Shown piece after piece: positions 55,622-63,992 of a stretch of DNA of 64,000 nt. The translations under genes and the position numbers were made by a program. The stretch is from Pseudomonas sp. PSE14. GTDB lineage: Bacteria; Pseudomonadota; Gammaproteobacteria; Pseudomonadales; Pseudomonadaceae. The stretch is taken from the NCBI RefSeq assembly GCF_029203285.1, contig NZ_CP115669.1, positions 2,604,001-2,668,000 on the forward strand, read 5' to 3'. Numbering within the stretch: the stretch's first letter is position 1; each line of letters starts with the position of its first letter. The notes below the pieces were generated by a model that searched no databases, was not told the DNA's origin, and worked only from the letters and a program-made list of their open reading frames with translations.

Positions 55622-55936
55622 TTACAACCACCAGCGCAACAGGTAGAACGCTCCCATGCTCAGGATCACGCTGAGCAGCACGTTGCGCGTCCACAGCACC
55701 AGCGCCACGGCGGCGACGGCGCCGAGCAGGTAGGGGTTGTCCGGCCGCAGGTTCAACTGATGGTCGGGGAGGAACACGATCGGCCCGCAGATCGCGGTGA
55801 GCATCCCCGGCACGGCGAAGCCGAGGAACTGCCGCACGTTGCTGCTCAGGCGGATCGGCAGGCGTGGCTCCAGGAACACGTAGCGGTTGAAGAACACGAT
55901 CAGGCCCATGCCGAAGATCACTGCCCAGACCATCAT
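55622..55936 (-). CDS. azlD: AzlD-type subunit of branched-chain amino-acid exporter
   Basis: 104 aa, three to four hydrophobic helices, with the AzlD pattern FFNRYVFLEPRLPIRLSSNV and FAVPGMLTAICGPIVF. Its start overlaps the azlC stop by four bases. With AzlC it forms a LIV-E exporter in the inner membrane. Confidence 0.9.
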   Translation of the reverse strand: MMVWAVIFGMGLIVFFNRYVFLEPRLPIRLSSNVRQFLGFAVPGMLTAICGPIVFLPDHQLNLRPDNPYLLGAVAAVALVLWTRNVLLSVILSMGAFYLLRWWL

Positions 55937-56631
55937 GCGCGCACCCCCGAGAACTTCTGGCAGATGAAGCCGGCGAACATTCCCGCCAGGCCCGACAGCA
56001 CCAGCGCCGAACCCAGCTGCCAGTAACTGAACAGCACCGAACAGAACAGCGAGACGGCGACGCAGACCACGGTCGGCACGTTCTTCACCACCGGCGCGAT
56101 CAGCGCGACGAAGGTGGCGGCGATGGAGAAGTCCAGGCCCAGGTGCTCCAGCCCAGGAATGCTGCTGCCCAGCAGCACGCCGGCGAGGGTGAAGAGGTTC
56201 CAGGCGATATAGAAGGTCAGGCCCACGCCCAGGGCGTACCAGCGGTTGAAGGTTTCGCGGTCGTGGTTGCTGGTGAGGGCGAAGAACTCGTCGGTGAGCA
56301 GGAAGCCCAGGCCCGCGCGCCAGCGGCCCGGCAGGCCGGAGATCACCGGGCGCATGGTCATCCCGTAGAGCAGGTGCTGGGAGGTCAGCAGCAGGGTGGT
56401 GATCATGATCGAGAAGAACCCGGCGCCGCCCTTGAGCATGCCGATGGCGACCAGCTGCGCGGCCCCGGCGAAGACGATGGCGGACAGCCCCTGGCCGTGC
56501 AGCGGCGAGAGCCCGGCGTCGATGGCCAGCGAACCGGCGAGCAGGCCCCAGGGCAGCACCGCGAGGGACAGCGGCATGATGTCGATGGCGCCCTTGAGGA
56601 AGGCGCGGGAGGAGAGCGTGGATTGGGACAT
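55933..56631 (-). CDS. azlC: AzlC-type branched-chain amino-acid exporter
   Basis: 232 aa from the ATG at 56631. AzlC signature: GAIDIMPLSLAVLPWGLLAG, FAGAAQLVAIGML, LLTSQHLLYGMTMRP, and LGFLLTDEFFAL. About seven helices. First gene of the azlCD pair. Confidence 0.92.
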   Translation of the reverse strand: MSQSTLSSRAFLKGAIDIMPLSLAVLPWGLLAGSLAIDAGLSPLHGQGLSAIVFAGAAQLVAIGMLKGGAGFFSIMITTLLLTSQHLLYGMTMRPVISGLPGRWRAGLGFLLTDEFFALTSNHDRETFNRWYALGVGLTFYIAWNLFTLAGVLLGSSIPGLEHLGLDFSIAATFVALIAPVVKNVPTVVCVAVSLFCSVLFSYWQLGSALVLSGLAGMFAGFICQKFSGVRA

Positions 56632-56928
56632 GGTGATTCTTTGCAGTCTTTCGTGCCGACAGGGTGGCAGAACGGGGCGCTCGCTGGCTTGAACAATCTT
56701 GCTGCGGTGGGACAATTTCCCCGCCGGAAATATTGATCCGCTCCCTCCTGCGCGGCTCCTAAACTTGTTGGTAGGGACGAGGCGCGGTCCCGCGTGTGGG
56801 TGGCTGTGCCGGGCTCGCGGTTTCGCCGGGCATCGTACTGGCCTGCACGTCCGAACAGCCGCAAGGCTCAGCGCGCACGTCTGCACATCACGGTAGCGGT
56901 GCATCCGCCACCGTCCCGGAGCGCGATC

Positions 56929-58518
56929 ATGTTGAGGAAGCTGCCGCTTCAACCTCACCCCTCGGCTCATCGCGCAACCTGTCTCCGGCCGCCGCTGGCC
57001 GGGCTGGCGGCGCTGCTCTGGGCCTTGTCCGGCGGAGCGCTTCCCGCCGCCGATGCGCCGGAGCCCTTCGCGCCGCCGCAAGCGGAAACCTTCACCCTCG
57101 ACCCGAACGAGATCCAGAAGCCCTGGACCGGCGACCTGGACGGGATGATCCAGCGCAAGACCATCCGCGTCCTCACCATCTACAGCAAGACCTTCTACTT
57201 CACCGACATGGGTGTGCAGCGCGGCGTGACCTATGAATGGTTCACGCTGTTCGAGAACGAGTTGAACAAGCAGCTGGCCTCCACCGCGTCGGGCGCCGCC
57301 CGGCACCTGAAGGTTCACGTCGTGTTCGTTCCGGTCCGGCGCGACCAGCTGATCCCGGCGCTGATCGCCGGCCAGGGCGATATCGCCGCGTCCAACCTCA
57401 CCACCACGGCGGCACGGCGGGAGCAGGTGGATTTCTCCGTGCCCGGCTACACCAACGTCAGCGAAGTCATCCTCTCCGGTCCCGCCTCGCCACAGGTCGC
57501 CACCCTGGACGACCTGTCGGGCAAGGACGTCTTCGTCCGCCAGTCATCCAGCTACTACGAGAGCCTGCTTGCCCTCAACCAGCGCTTCGCCACAGAGGGG
57601 CGCGCCCCGGTGAACATCAAACCGGCGCCGGAAGCGCTGGAGGACGAAGACCTGGTCGAGATGCTCAACTCCGGGCTGATCCCGCTCATCGTCATGGACA
57701 AGCACAAGGCGGACCTGTGGAAGCAGGTCTTCCCCGACGTGACCGTGCATGACGCCATCGCCCTCCGCACGGGCGGCGAAATCGCCTGGGCCCTGCGCAA
57801 GAACAGCCCGCAACTCAAGGCCGCCGTCGACGACTTCGTCATGCGTCACCGCGAAGGCAGCCTTGCGGGCAACCTGATCCTGATGCGCTACCTGAAGAAC
57901 GCGAAATACATCGAGGATGCCGCCTCCGAATCCGAGCGGCGGAAGTTCCTCAAGCTGGTGCAGTTCTTCAGGCAATACGGCGACAAGTACAGCGTGGACT
58001 GGTTGCTGATGGCCGCCCAGGGCTATCAGGAATCGCGGCTCGACCAGTCCGTCCGGAGCCCCGTGGGCGCCATCGGCGTCATGCAGGTCATGCCCGCGAC
58101 CGGCAAGGAACTGAAGGTCGGCGACATCCGCAAGACCCGGTCGAACATCGAAGCCGGGACCAAGTACATGCGCCTGATGATCGACCGCTACTACGGCGAC
58201 GAACCCATGACCGACCTGGACAAGGCCCTGTTCACCTTCGCCTCCTACAACGCCGGCCCGGCCAGGGTGGCGCGGCTGCGCGAGGAGGCCGCGCGGCGCG
58301 GGCTCGACCCCAACGTCTGGTTCCACAACGTCGAATACGTCGCCGCCGACCAGATCGGCGCGGAGACCGTCACCTACGTCAGCAACATCTACAAGTACTA
58401 CATCGCCTACCGGCTGATCCTCGACGCGCGGGCGTCGAAGCAACGCGCCACCGAGCAGGTCACGGCCCAGCCCGATCAGGGCGGTACGCCTCCGGGGACG
58501 GACTCGGGCGTCAGGTAG
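56929..58518 (+). CDS. MltF-like lytic transglycosylase
   Basis: 529 aa from the ATG at 56929 (GGAG 8 bp upstream). N-terminal hydrophobic export segment (LAGLAALLWALSGGALPA), an amino-acid-binding-protein-like domain (about 75-335, IRVLTIYSKTFYF, GQGDIAASNLTTTAARREQV), then an SLT catalytic domain with Glu in AAQGYQESRLDQS and the motifs GAIGVMQVMPATG and ASYNAGPARV. It cleaves peptidoglycan in the periplasm. No lipobox cysteine is seen, unlike classical lipoprotein Mlts. Confidence 0.88.
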   Translation: MLRKLPLQPHPSAHRATCLRPPLAGLAALLWALSGGALPAADAPEPFAPPQAETFTLDPNEIQKPWTGDLDGMIQRKTIRVLTIYSKTFYFTDMGVQRGVTYEWFTLFENELNKQLASTASGAARHLKVHVVFVPVRRDQLIPALIAGQGDIAASNLTTTAARREQVDFSVPGYTNVSEVILSGPASPQVATLDDLSGKDVFVRQSSSYYESLLALNQRFATEGRAPVNIKPAPEALEDEDLVEMLNSGLIPLIVMDKHKADLWKQVFPDVTVHDAIALRTGGEIAWALRKNSPQLKAAVDDFVMRHREGSLAGNLILMRYLKNAKYIEDAASESERRKFLKLVQFFRQYGDKYSVDWLLMAAQGYQESRLDQSVRSPVGAIGVMQVMPATGKELKVGDIRKTRSNIEAGTKYMRLMIDRYYGDEPMTDLDKALFTFASYNAGPARVARLREEAARRGLDPNVWFHNVEYVAADQIGAETVTYVSNIYKYYIAYRLILDARASKQRATEQVTAQPDQGGTPPGTDSGVR

Positions 58519-58531
58519 GCGGCCCCGTGGA

Positions 58532-59572
58532 CTAGGCGTTGGGCGATTGGGACGTATCGCCCGCGACTGCCTGTGGGCGTCCTGCCTTGCGTAGCTTGCG
58601 GGCCGTCTCCACGAAGGGCGTGACGATCAGGCTGTACAGCGTCAGGTAGCGATGATCATCGCGCTCCCCGGCGCCGAACTGGATGCGTTCCGGCGTCGGG
58701 GTGGTGACGTAGAGCGTGCCGAACATCCAGTCCCACAGCGACAGGTTGATCGCGAAATTCTTGTTGAAGTGCCGGGGCGCATCGCTGTGATGGATCTGGT
58801 GCTGGGCCGGGCTGTTCAGTACGTGCTCGACCACCGGCCCGAACGACAGCCACACATGGCTGTGCCGCAGGTTCACCGCCAGCGCATTGAAGATGAAGAT
58901 CAGATAGGTCACGCCGAACAGCGTGTAACGGCTGATCTCCCCGCCGCAGGCGTACCAGAAGGCGCCGGCATAGGCGCCGAGGGCCACGACCCCGGCCAGC
59001 TTCGCCGCGAGCTTCTCCACGAAATGAACGCGGCTGGCCGTCGCCGGCACCAGCACCGACGCCGAGTGATGCACCTTGTGGAACGCCCACAACCAGCGCG
59101 AGTGGAAGGCCCGATGCACCCAGTAGTTCTTGAAGTCGCCCACCAGAAACACCCCCAGCCCATAGAGCAGGGACAGGCCGAGGTTTTCACCCACCTGCGG
59201 GCGCGCGCCCCACAGCCTGGTGAAGAAGACCATGTAATCGCCCGAGCGCAGGATGTACGGATCGACCAGCCCGATGATGGGCACCATCAACGCCGCATGC
59301 AGGATGCCCCGCACGAAGTAGTACTGGTAATCCAGCAACGCCGAACGATGGAAATGCACCCGGTTGCCGCCAATGAACTGCCAGAACGAACGCGCATCCG
59401 TCAGCCCACGGTACTTCCTGAAGTGGAACAGACCATAGGCGACGGCGTAGGAGAGGAAGAGAAACAACACGCCGACGCGACCGTTCAGGTCGAAAAGACC
59501 GGCGAAGCGGTGGACGACCGGATCGATCACCAGGGTGGTCAGGTGGCTATGGAACGGCAGGAGATCATCCAC
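58532..59572 (-). CDS. Fatty-acid hydroxylase / sterol desaturase family protein
   Basis: About 346 aa from the GTG at 59572; the frame stays open to a TTG at 59644 and no ATG exists near the N-terminus, so the start is uncertain. Di-iron histidine clusters: HRAFHSR, HKVHHSAS, and HQIHHSDAPRH. About four membrane helices. Related enzymes hydroxylate lipids. Upstream lies a duplicated promoter/leader from the gene at 54503, and the leader reading frame ends inside this start. Confidence 0.8.
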   Translation of the reverse strand: MDDLLPFHSHLTTLVIDPVVHRFAGLFDLNGRVGVLFLFLSYAVAYGLFHFRKYRGLTDARSFWQFIGGNRVHFHRSALLDYQYYFVRGILHAALMVPIIGLVDPYILRSGDYMVFFTRLWGARPQVGENLGLSLLYGLGVFLVGDFKNYWVHRAFHSRWLWAFHKVHHSASVLVPATASRVHFVEKLAAKLAGVVALGAYAGAFWYACGGEISRYTLFGVTYLIFIFNALAVNLRHSHVWLSFGPVVEHVLNSPAQHQIHHSDAPRHFNKNFAINLSLWDWMFGTLYVTTPTPERIQFGAGERDDHRYLTLYSLIVTPFVETARKLRKAGRPQAVAGDTSQSPNA

Positions 59573-59732
59573 GGCAGGCGAGTCTTCGGCGAAGGGCAGG
59601 GGGCTGGAGATCGGAGCAGGCCAGGAGCGCGGCGCAATCGGCAATCCAGTGCGCGTCAGCAGCGCTCAGGCTCATGAGCTTCAGCGTAGCTTCGGGCTGC
59701 CACGGCGCAGTGACCGGCTGGAAGAAATGCAT
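59565..59732 (-). pseudogene. Leader frame: diverged 5' fragment of the 54503 gene
   Basis: A 55-codon frame starting MHFFQPVTAPWQPEATLKLM. Bases 59661-59765 align without gaps to 55115-55215 (opposite in function to nothing else nearby), about two thirds identical by eye and nearly perfect over TTGTCTCTTNTTCTTGGAATGG. It stops at 59565-59567, overlapping the GTG proposed for the hydroxylase. Confidence 0.55.
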
Positions 59733-60222
59733 GGGTTGTCTCTTATTCTTGGAATGGCTCGCCGGTGGTGCCGGGGCTCGGCGATGTATGGTGTGTGGTG
59801 GGACTGAACGCGCACGCCAAACATCGTAGTCAGTGTGCCCAATGGTAATTGGGAATAATTCTTAATGTCAAAAGTGAGTGCGGCCGACTCGAGATGACTC
59901 GACGGATCACGACACGTCGACAGGCTTTTGAGCGGGAAAATAAATCGGTCCTTTTTTGCTCTTTTTTACTAATGGGGGATTTCTAGAGGCAGGGGCGGGT
60001 GCTGTTGGATGGGGCCGTGGCGTCGACGGCGCAATAAATCGTGGCTTCCTAGTGTGCGGAGAGGGGGCTCATTTTCGGCAGATCTAATCTAGATCCGCAT
60101 AGTGTATTAGAGTGGAAATATATCTTTTGATTTTGCGGCGTGCGTGCATTTTTATTGCCTAAAAGTGACATCGAGTAAATGCTTCGGTGCGCAACTTCTT
60201 TATGTGACGGCTGGTCATTAAT
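59733..60222. other. Junction into the AT-rich island
   Basis: Holds the duplicated promoter (59842-59871); from about 59930 the DNA becomes AT-rich (runs such as cttttttgctcttttttac). No gene is supported. The transcript of the HNH gene probably ends here. Confidence 0.6.
59842..59871 (-). promoter_or_regulatory. Duplicated sigma-70-like promoter
   Basis: TTGACA (minus of 59866-59871), 18-bp spacer, TACCAT (minus of 59842-59847); same spacing as 55298-55327, and AAGAATTATT is shared in the spacer. Confidence 0.5.
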
Positions 60223-61008
60223 CTAAGTTGGTGAATTTTTTCCCGTATAAAGATGACTCTGATTGTTGTTCTCTTTTAGCCAGGTAATGTATCCGTCGAT
60301 TTCGCGCTCTTCAACGTTTATTGTTAGTTCGAGGCCAAAAATAACTAAGCTAAAATAGGTTTGATTGTTTCTGGTTGCTAAGAAGTCGAATTCATGTACG
60401 GTCTGCAGTTTCTTTCCATTTTCGATTATGCACCTGTCGGCTTCGTAGATTGTGCGCGAATAAAATGGCCACTCATTGGGTTGCCCTTTGCGAGCGAAAT
60501 TTCGTAATGAGTCGAGTTGCTGCTCGTCGACTAAGTAATCGATGCTTTCAGAGGCTGCGAGTAAGCGTAGCGCAAATGCTTCTATCGCCGTTTTTGCTAA
60601 GAATCTTGCAGTAACGCGCTTGCTTGGCGAGGCAGCGGATAATGGGAAGATTAGCTTCCCGTGTCTTATGTTGGTTAGTCCAGCAACTGAGCTTGACAGC
60701 TCGATGGAGAAGGGGGAGTCAGAAGCTTCGCGATGTAGGTGTACTGGTATTAAGGTGTTGGTTAATATAAAGCCTTTTGCTGGAGGTACTCGGCCACGTT
60801 TGTTGGGGATTGACTGCATGAAGCGCAGATTTGTCAGTGCCGGGGAGTCTAAGAATGGCTTTTCAACCTCTCGCGAAAAATAATTGTTGCAGAGGTCGCA
60901 GACAATGCCCTTCGGCAACACGTGTGAAGTGTTGTAAAGGCTTTCAGGGATAATGTGTTCGATGCTTTTTGAGATTTTTGATTCGTTCTTGCAAAAAATA
61001 CATCTCAT
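60223..61008 (-). CDS. HNH endonuclease
   Basis: 261 aa. Zinc-binding CIFCKNES, the HNH core SIEHIIPESL and CDLCNNYFSREVEKPFL make an HNH nuclease with a CxxC...CxxC frame. The C-terminal 200 residues are unassigned. Low-GC codon use. It starts 28 bp after the ASCH gene and is the third gene of the island operon. A DNA-cleaving effector or mobile-element enzyme. Confidence 0.85.
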   Translation of the reverse strand: MRCIFCKNESKISKSIEHIIPESLYNTSHVLPKGIVCDLCNNYFSREVEKPFLDSPALTNLRFMQSIPNKRGRVPPAKGFILTNTLIPVHLHREASDSPFSIELSSSVAGLTNIRHGKLIFPLSAASPSKRVTARFLAKTAIEAFALRLLAASESIDYLVDEQQLDSLRNFARKGQPNEWPFYSRTIYEADRCIIENGKKLQTVHEFDFLATRNNQTYFSLVIFGLELTINVEEREIDGYITWLKENNNQSHLYTGKNSPT

Positions 61009-61036
61009 CCTTGAGTCCTGTTTGAACTATTTTTGA

Positions 61037-61462
61037 TTATGATTCTTTGTAAAGAGCTGAGTAAAGTGCTCTGTCGGGATTGACTCTTGAGAAAAATTGC
61101 GGAGGTTGAAAGTTCTTTTCATACGCTCTCATGGTTTCAAGGCAAATGTCTTTTTCTAATGGTTTTATATTTCTTAGTCCAATTGCCGCTACAGCCTCTC
61201 GTGTTTTGGTGTAGTCGTCGAATTCTTCCTTTGATATACAGATATTTTTCCCGTATTTCTTCCAGATTTCTTTTGGTGGAAGCACTTCAATGAAGTCTAT
61301 CTCGGTGGAGATTTTTATTTTCCCTACCGGTAGAGTTGAATAGATCCAAAGAGTTGAACCTTCTGGTAGATTCATTCCTCTAACGCGTAGTTCGACGGTT
61401 TTTCTTCCGCTAAGAATGTTTTCTACATGTTGTGGCTTGATAGAGATAATCGCATCATTCAT
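61037..61462 (-). CDS. Stand-alone ASCH/PUA-like domain protein
   Basis: 141 aa. The start ISIKPQHVENILSGRKTVELRVRG is the ASCH hallmark (a nucleotide/RNA-binding PUA-like fold), followed by LWIYSTLPVGKIKISTEID. Its ATG lies within the 3' end of the 701-aa gene (8-base overlap), so translation is coupled. Possibly an antitoxin-like or RNA-recognition partner. Confidence 0.82.
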   Translation of the reverse strand: MNDAIISIKPQHVENILSGRKTVELRVRGMNLPEGSTLWIYSTLPVGKIKISTEIDFIEVLPPKEIWKKYGKNICISKEEFDDYTKTREAVAAIGLRNIKPLEKDICLETMRAYEKNFQPPQFFSRVNPDRALYSALYKES

Positions 61463-63560
61463 TAAAGGCTTCTCCGATTAATGTTCTCAGTTTGTCAATT
61501 TCTATCTTCTCGGGAGAAACTAGATTGGCATTACTTATTAGTTCTAGCCTCTTTGCCTTCGTGAAGGAAACTCTTTTATCAAATTCTAAGAAATTATCGA
61601 ATGTGAAAACATGTATTTTCCCGTCCTTGTCAGATACATCTAAAAGTTCTTCGCGCGATAGTACTCCTTGTCGATCAAGCTTGATAGTGGCTTCGTCAAT
61701 TTTTATGACGTCCGAATAGGTTATTCTTGCGAAACCGACGATTTCTTGGATGCTTTTGGTTCCTGAAATATAGAAGGCAATAATGCCTCCCTTTTTGAAA
61801 ATGTTTGACCTTTTGGGGGATCTGAAATAGGCCTTCTCAAGTAATAAGGTTTGTTCGTGGCTGGACAGTAAAGAGAGTTGGTTTTTTACGTTGCCAAGTA
61901 GGCCGTTAGCATATTTCTCTTGGATTGGTACTAATATGCATTCGCGATCTGCTGTTAGTATGAATCGCGGCCCAATAATAGTCTCAAAATCAAACCAGGA
62001 AAATATCTGGAATTTCCCGTTAGAGTCGCCTAGGCAAATTCCAGTGTTTTGTATTTCCTTTTTAGATGGGAATTTTTCAGGTATTGATAGTCCGGAGAAG
62101 GACTTTATTTCTCTTGAGAAGGCTGCCCAGTTTTTGTTGTTGGGAAATGCATTGCTAATGATCTTGAAAAAGTGGTCGTTTGACTTTATGAATCCTTTTT
62201 TTATGAGGGTCTCTTCGGTAAGTGCTTGATCTTTTCCTATGTACAGATCAAGTCGATAAGAGAACTTCATCTTGCGTCTTAATGCTATTTCAAGGAAGTG
62301 GTCTATCGCGGCGGTAGACTGAGGGGAAGTCTCATCTACATAGAGTGCAGCAATTGAGCTGGCTGTTGATTTTATTGGTTTCTGGGCGAAATAAATTCCG
62401 AATAACCTTTCATCGATGCTCGCAGTGTTGACGCTGATGGCTGGTTTGATAGGGGAGGTTTCAATGATAAGGCTTTTAATAGCTTCTGGTATTTCATAGC
62501 TATCGAGGAAGTTTTTTATTTTATCGTTCGCTGGTGATGTGGATATTGAGAAGTCTGAGTTTAGAGGATTGAAGCTCTCTGGGAGTTCATTGTCGCTAAA
62601 TGATATTTCATCGGGTGAAAGTATTGAGACGCCGTATTTGTGTTTGATTTCATTGCACGCTCTCAATAGCGCTTTTTCTCGCGTGATGAATCCGTCAATT
62701 TTTGCTGAGATGCAATGAGCGAGATGTATTAGATCTGATTCGTCATTTCTTGCTGATCTCCTATTTGATGACCTGGATGGAAATATAATAGTGCGTAGCG
62801 AGTCAGCTATTGCGGAAGTGTCGTTTTCGGATTTTATTTCGGGGAAGGCTTGAGCTAGTCTTAGCCCAAGATCGTCAGGGAAGTTTTTCGATTGGCGCTC
62901 TAGTTCGTTTTTGAATTCGGGGGTTATGCAAACTGAGAATCCGCCTTGAAAGCCAACTTGCATTATCTTTAGAACTTGCGAATGGCCAATCCTTGCTTTG
63001 CAAATGTCAAGTATAAGATTTAAATCTAGTGCGTATATGGCGCGCCTAAGTACCGGTCCGGTTGGTTGTATTTCTGTTTTCTCGTTATTTAGCCTTCCAA
63101 ATAAATCGTTTTCTTCTAGGGAGTATCCCCTTATGTTTATCGTTCGGTTTTTTGTTTTTCCTCCTTTGACTTGCTTGTATACTGCGAAGCCATTCCTTTC
63201 CCAGAAGTCATTGGCGGGGAGGTCAGATGCTACCTTGGCTGCAATTGAGTGGTAGTTTCTCTCTTTTGCGAAACTTTTTAGTTTGTCGATTAGTTGCTTG
63301 CCAAGTCCATGGCCTTTTGTAGATTTGCAGGCATATACTTGGAAGACTTTTATGGTTGGCATTGTTCCGCCAAACATTAAGTATCCTTTCAGTTCTAGAT
63401 CCTTGTTTACGGCTACCCAGAGTTGTCCTTTAGATGCCATTTGTTCATAAGCTGTTGCCGATAGGAAGCCAAACGAGTTTTTGTTGTTGTCGGCGATTTT
63501 GGAGACTTGCTTTATATAATTCGAAACTTCATCAAAAGTCGTTAAGATTGCATAGTCCAT
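61455..63560 (-). CDS. Multidomain GNAT-PIN-(GNAT-like)-ASCH-like protein
   Basis: 701 aa. Residues ~1-145: GNAT (VFQVYACKSTKGHGLGKQLI, then NDFWERNGFAVYKQ). ~175-320: PIN-like nuclease (AIYALDLNLILDIC, TPEFKNELERQ, NDESDLIHLAHCI, IDGFITREKALL) with acidic residues in PIN positions. ~350-470: a degenerate GNAT-like segment (ETLIKKGFIKSNDHFFKI). ~540-700: PUA/ASCH-like (ILVPIQEKYANGLLG, IFKKGGIIAFYISGTKSIQ, EIVGFARI). First gene of the island operon; AT-rich codons. A plausible RNA-targeting toxin or defence effector. Confidence 0.85.
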   Translation of the reverse strand: MDYAILTTFDEVSNYIKQVSKIADNNKNSFGFLSATAYEQMASKGQLWVAVNKDLELKGYLMFGGTMPTIKVFQVYACKSTKGHGLGKQLIDKLKSFAKERNYHSIAAKVASDLPANDFWERNGFAVYKQVKGGKTKNRTINIRGYSLEENDLFGRLNNEKTEIQPTGPVLRRAIYALDLNLILDICKARIGHSQVLKIMQVGFQGGFSVCITPEFKNELERQSKNFPDDLGLRLAQAFPEIKSENDTSAIADSLRTIIFPSRSSNRRSARNDESDLIHLAHCISAKIDGFITREKALLRACNEIKHKYGVSILSPDEISFSDNELPESFNPLNSDFSISTSPANDKIKNFLDSYEIPEAIKSLIIETSPIKPAISVNTASIDERLFGIYFAQKPIKSTASSIAALYVDETSPQSTAAIDHFLEIALRRKMKFSYRLDLYIGKDQALTEETLIKKGFIKSNDHFFKIISNAFPNNKNWAAFSREIKSFSGLSIPEKFPSKKEIQNTGICLGDSNGKFQIFSWFDFETIIGPRFILTADRECILVPIQEKYANGLLGNVKNQLSLLSSHEQTLLLEKAYFRSPKRSNIFKKGGIIAFYISGTKSIQEIVGFARITYSDVIKIDEATIKLDRQGVLSREELLDVSDKDGKIHVFTFDNFLEFDKRVSFTKAKRLELISNANLVSPEKIEIDKLRTLIGEAFNE

Positions 63561-63689
63561 TGCGGTCTCGACTAGTATTCGGTTGGGGTGCGGTATTGGG
63601 GCGATACTCTCATAGGTGTGTGACTTCTACCATGTTTTCTGCATCAGGGTGCTGCCGTCTTTGGTAGGCCATTTCCCAAACCCCGATCT

Positions 63690-63705
63690 AACATGAATTG
63701 ATGTT
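63690..63705. promoter_or_regulatory. Palindrome upstream of the island operon
   Basis: AACATGAATTGATGTT, 14 of 16 positions symmetric, 130 bp before the start of the 701-aa gene; candidate operator. Confidence 0.35.
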
Positions 63706-63748
63706 GTGGACATCTTGACCATCATATCTCTACCCCCTAACCTCCCGA

Positions 63749-63960
63749 CGCCCCTGTGAAAACGACAGGGGGCGGGTTTGGCGACCCGGAACAATCATTC
63801 GCGTGACCTGCGCTGAATAGCCCTGCGCCGTAGCTCTACGGACGCAGTGATTTGCTATGGCGGGCCGCGTGGGGAGACCTTCGGGTCTGCCGGGTGATGA
63901 TTGCCGGTTCGCCAACCCTGCGCGGTTCCGCCACCCCATCCGTTTGGCGACGGTGAGGTG
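63749..63960 (+). promoter_or_regulatory. Structured 5' leader with five hairpins
   Basis: Stems: CGCCCCTGT/ACAGGGGGCG (63749-63774), CGGGT/ACCCG (63773-63788), TGCG+CCGTAG/CTACGG+CGCA (63824-63846), AGACC-TTCG-GGTCT (63875-63888, UUCG tetraloop), and CACC..CCGT/ACGG..GGTG (63932-63960). Resembles leaders I recall before small Pseudomonas genes. Confidence 0.5.
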
Positions 63961-63992
63961 GTGTCCATAAACAATCATCAAGGTCTGCACTC

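Larger units (their letters stand above)
63561..63992. other. Island boundary and hairpin-rich leader
   Basis: 63561-63720 should contain the promoter of the minus-strand operon and a near-palindrome (63690-63705). From 63745 the DNA is GC-rich again and packed with hairpins. Confidence 0.6.

Noticed and set aside
59930..63720. Attachment-site direct repeats flanking the island
   Set aside because: No convincing direct repeat, tRNA end or integrase gene was found at either edge, so the mode of entry is left open.
63730..63990. Minus-strand 86-codon frame (SPGRPEGLPTRPA type)
   Set aside because: Translation of this kind commonly arises from a repeated structured leader in Pseudomonas; the hairpins explain the sequence better.
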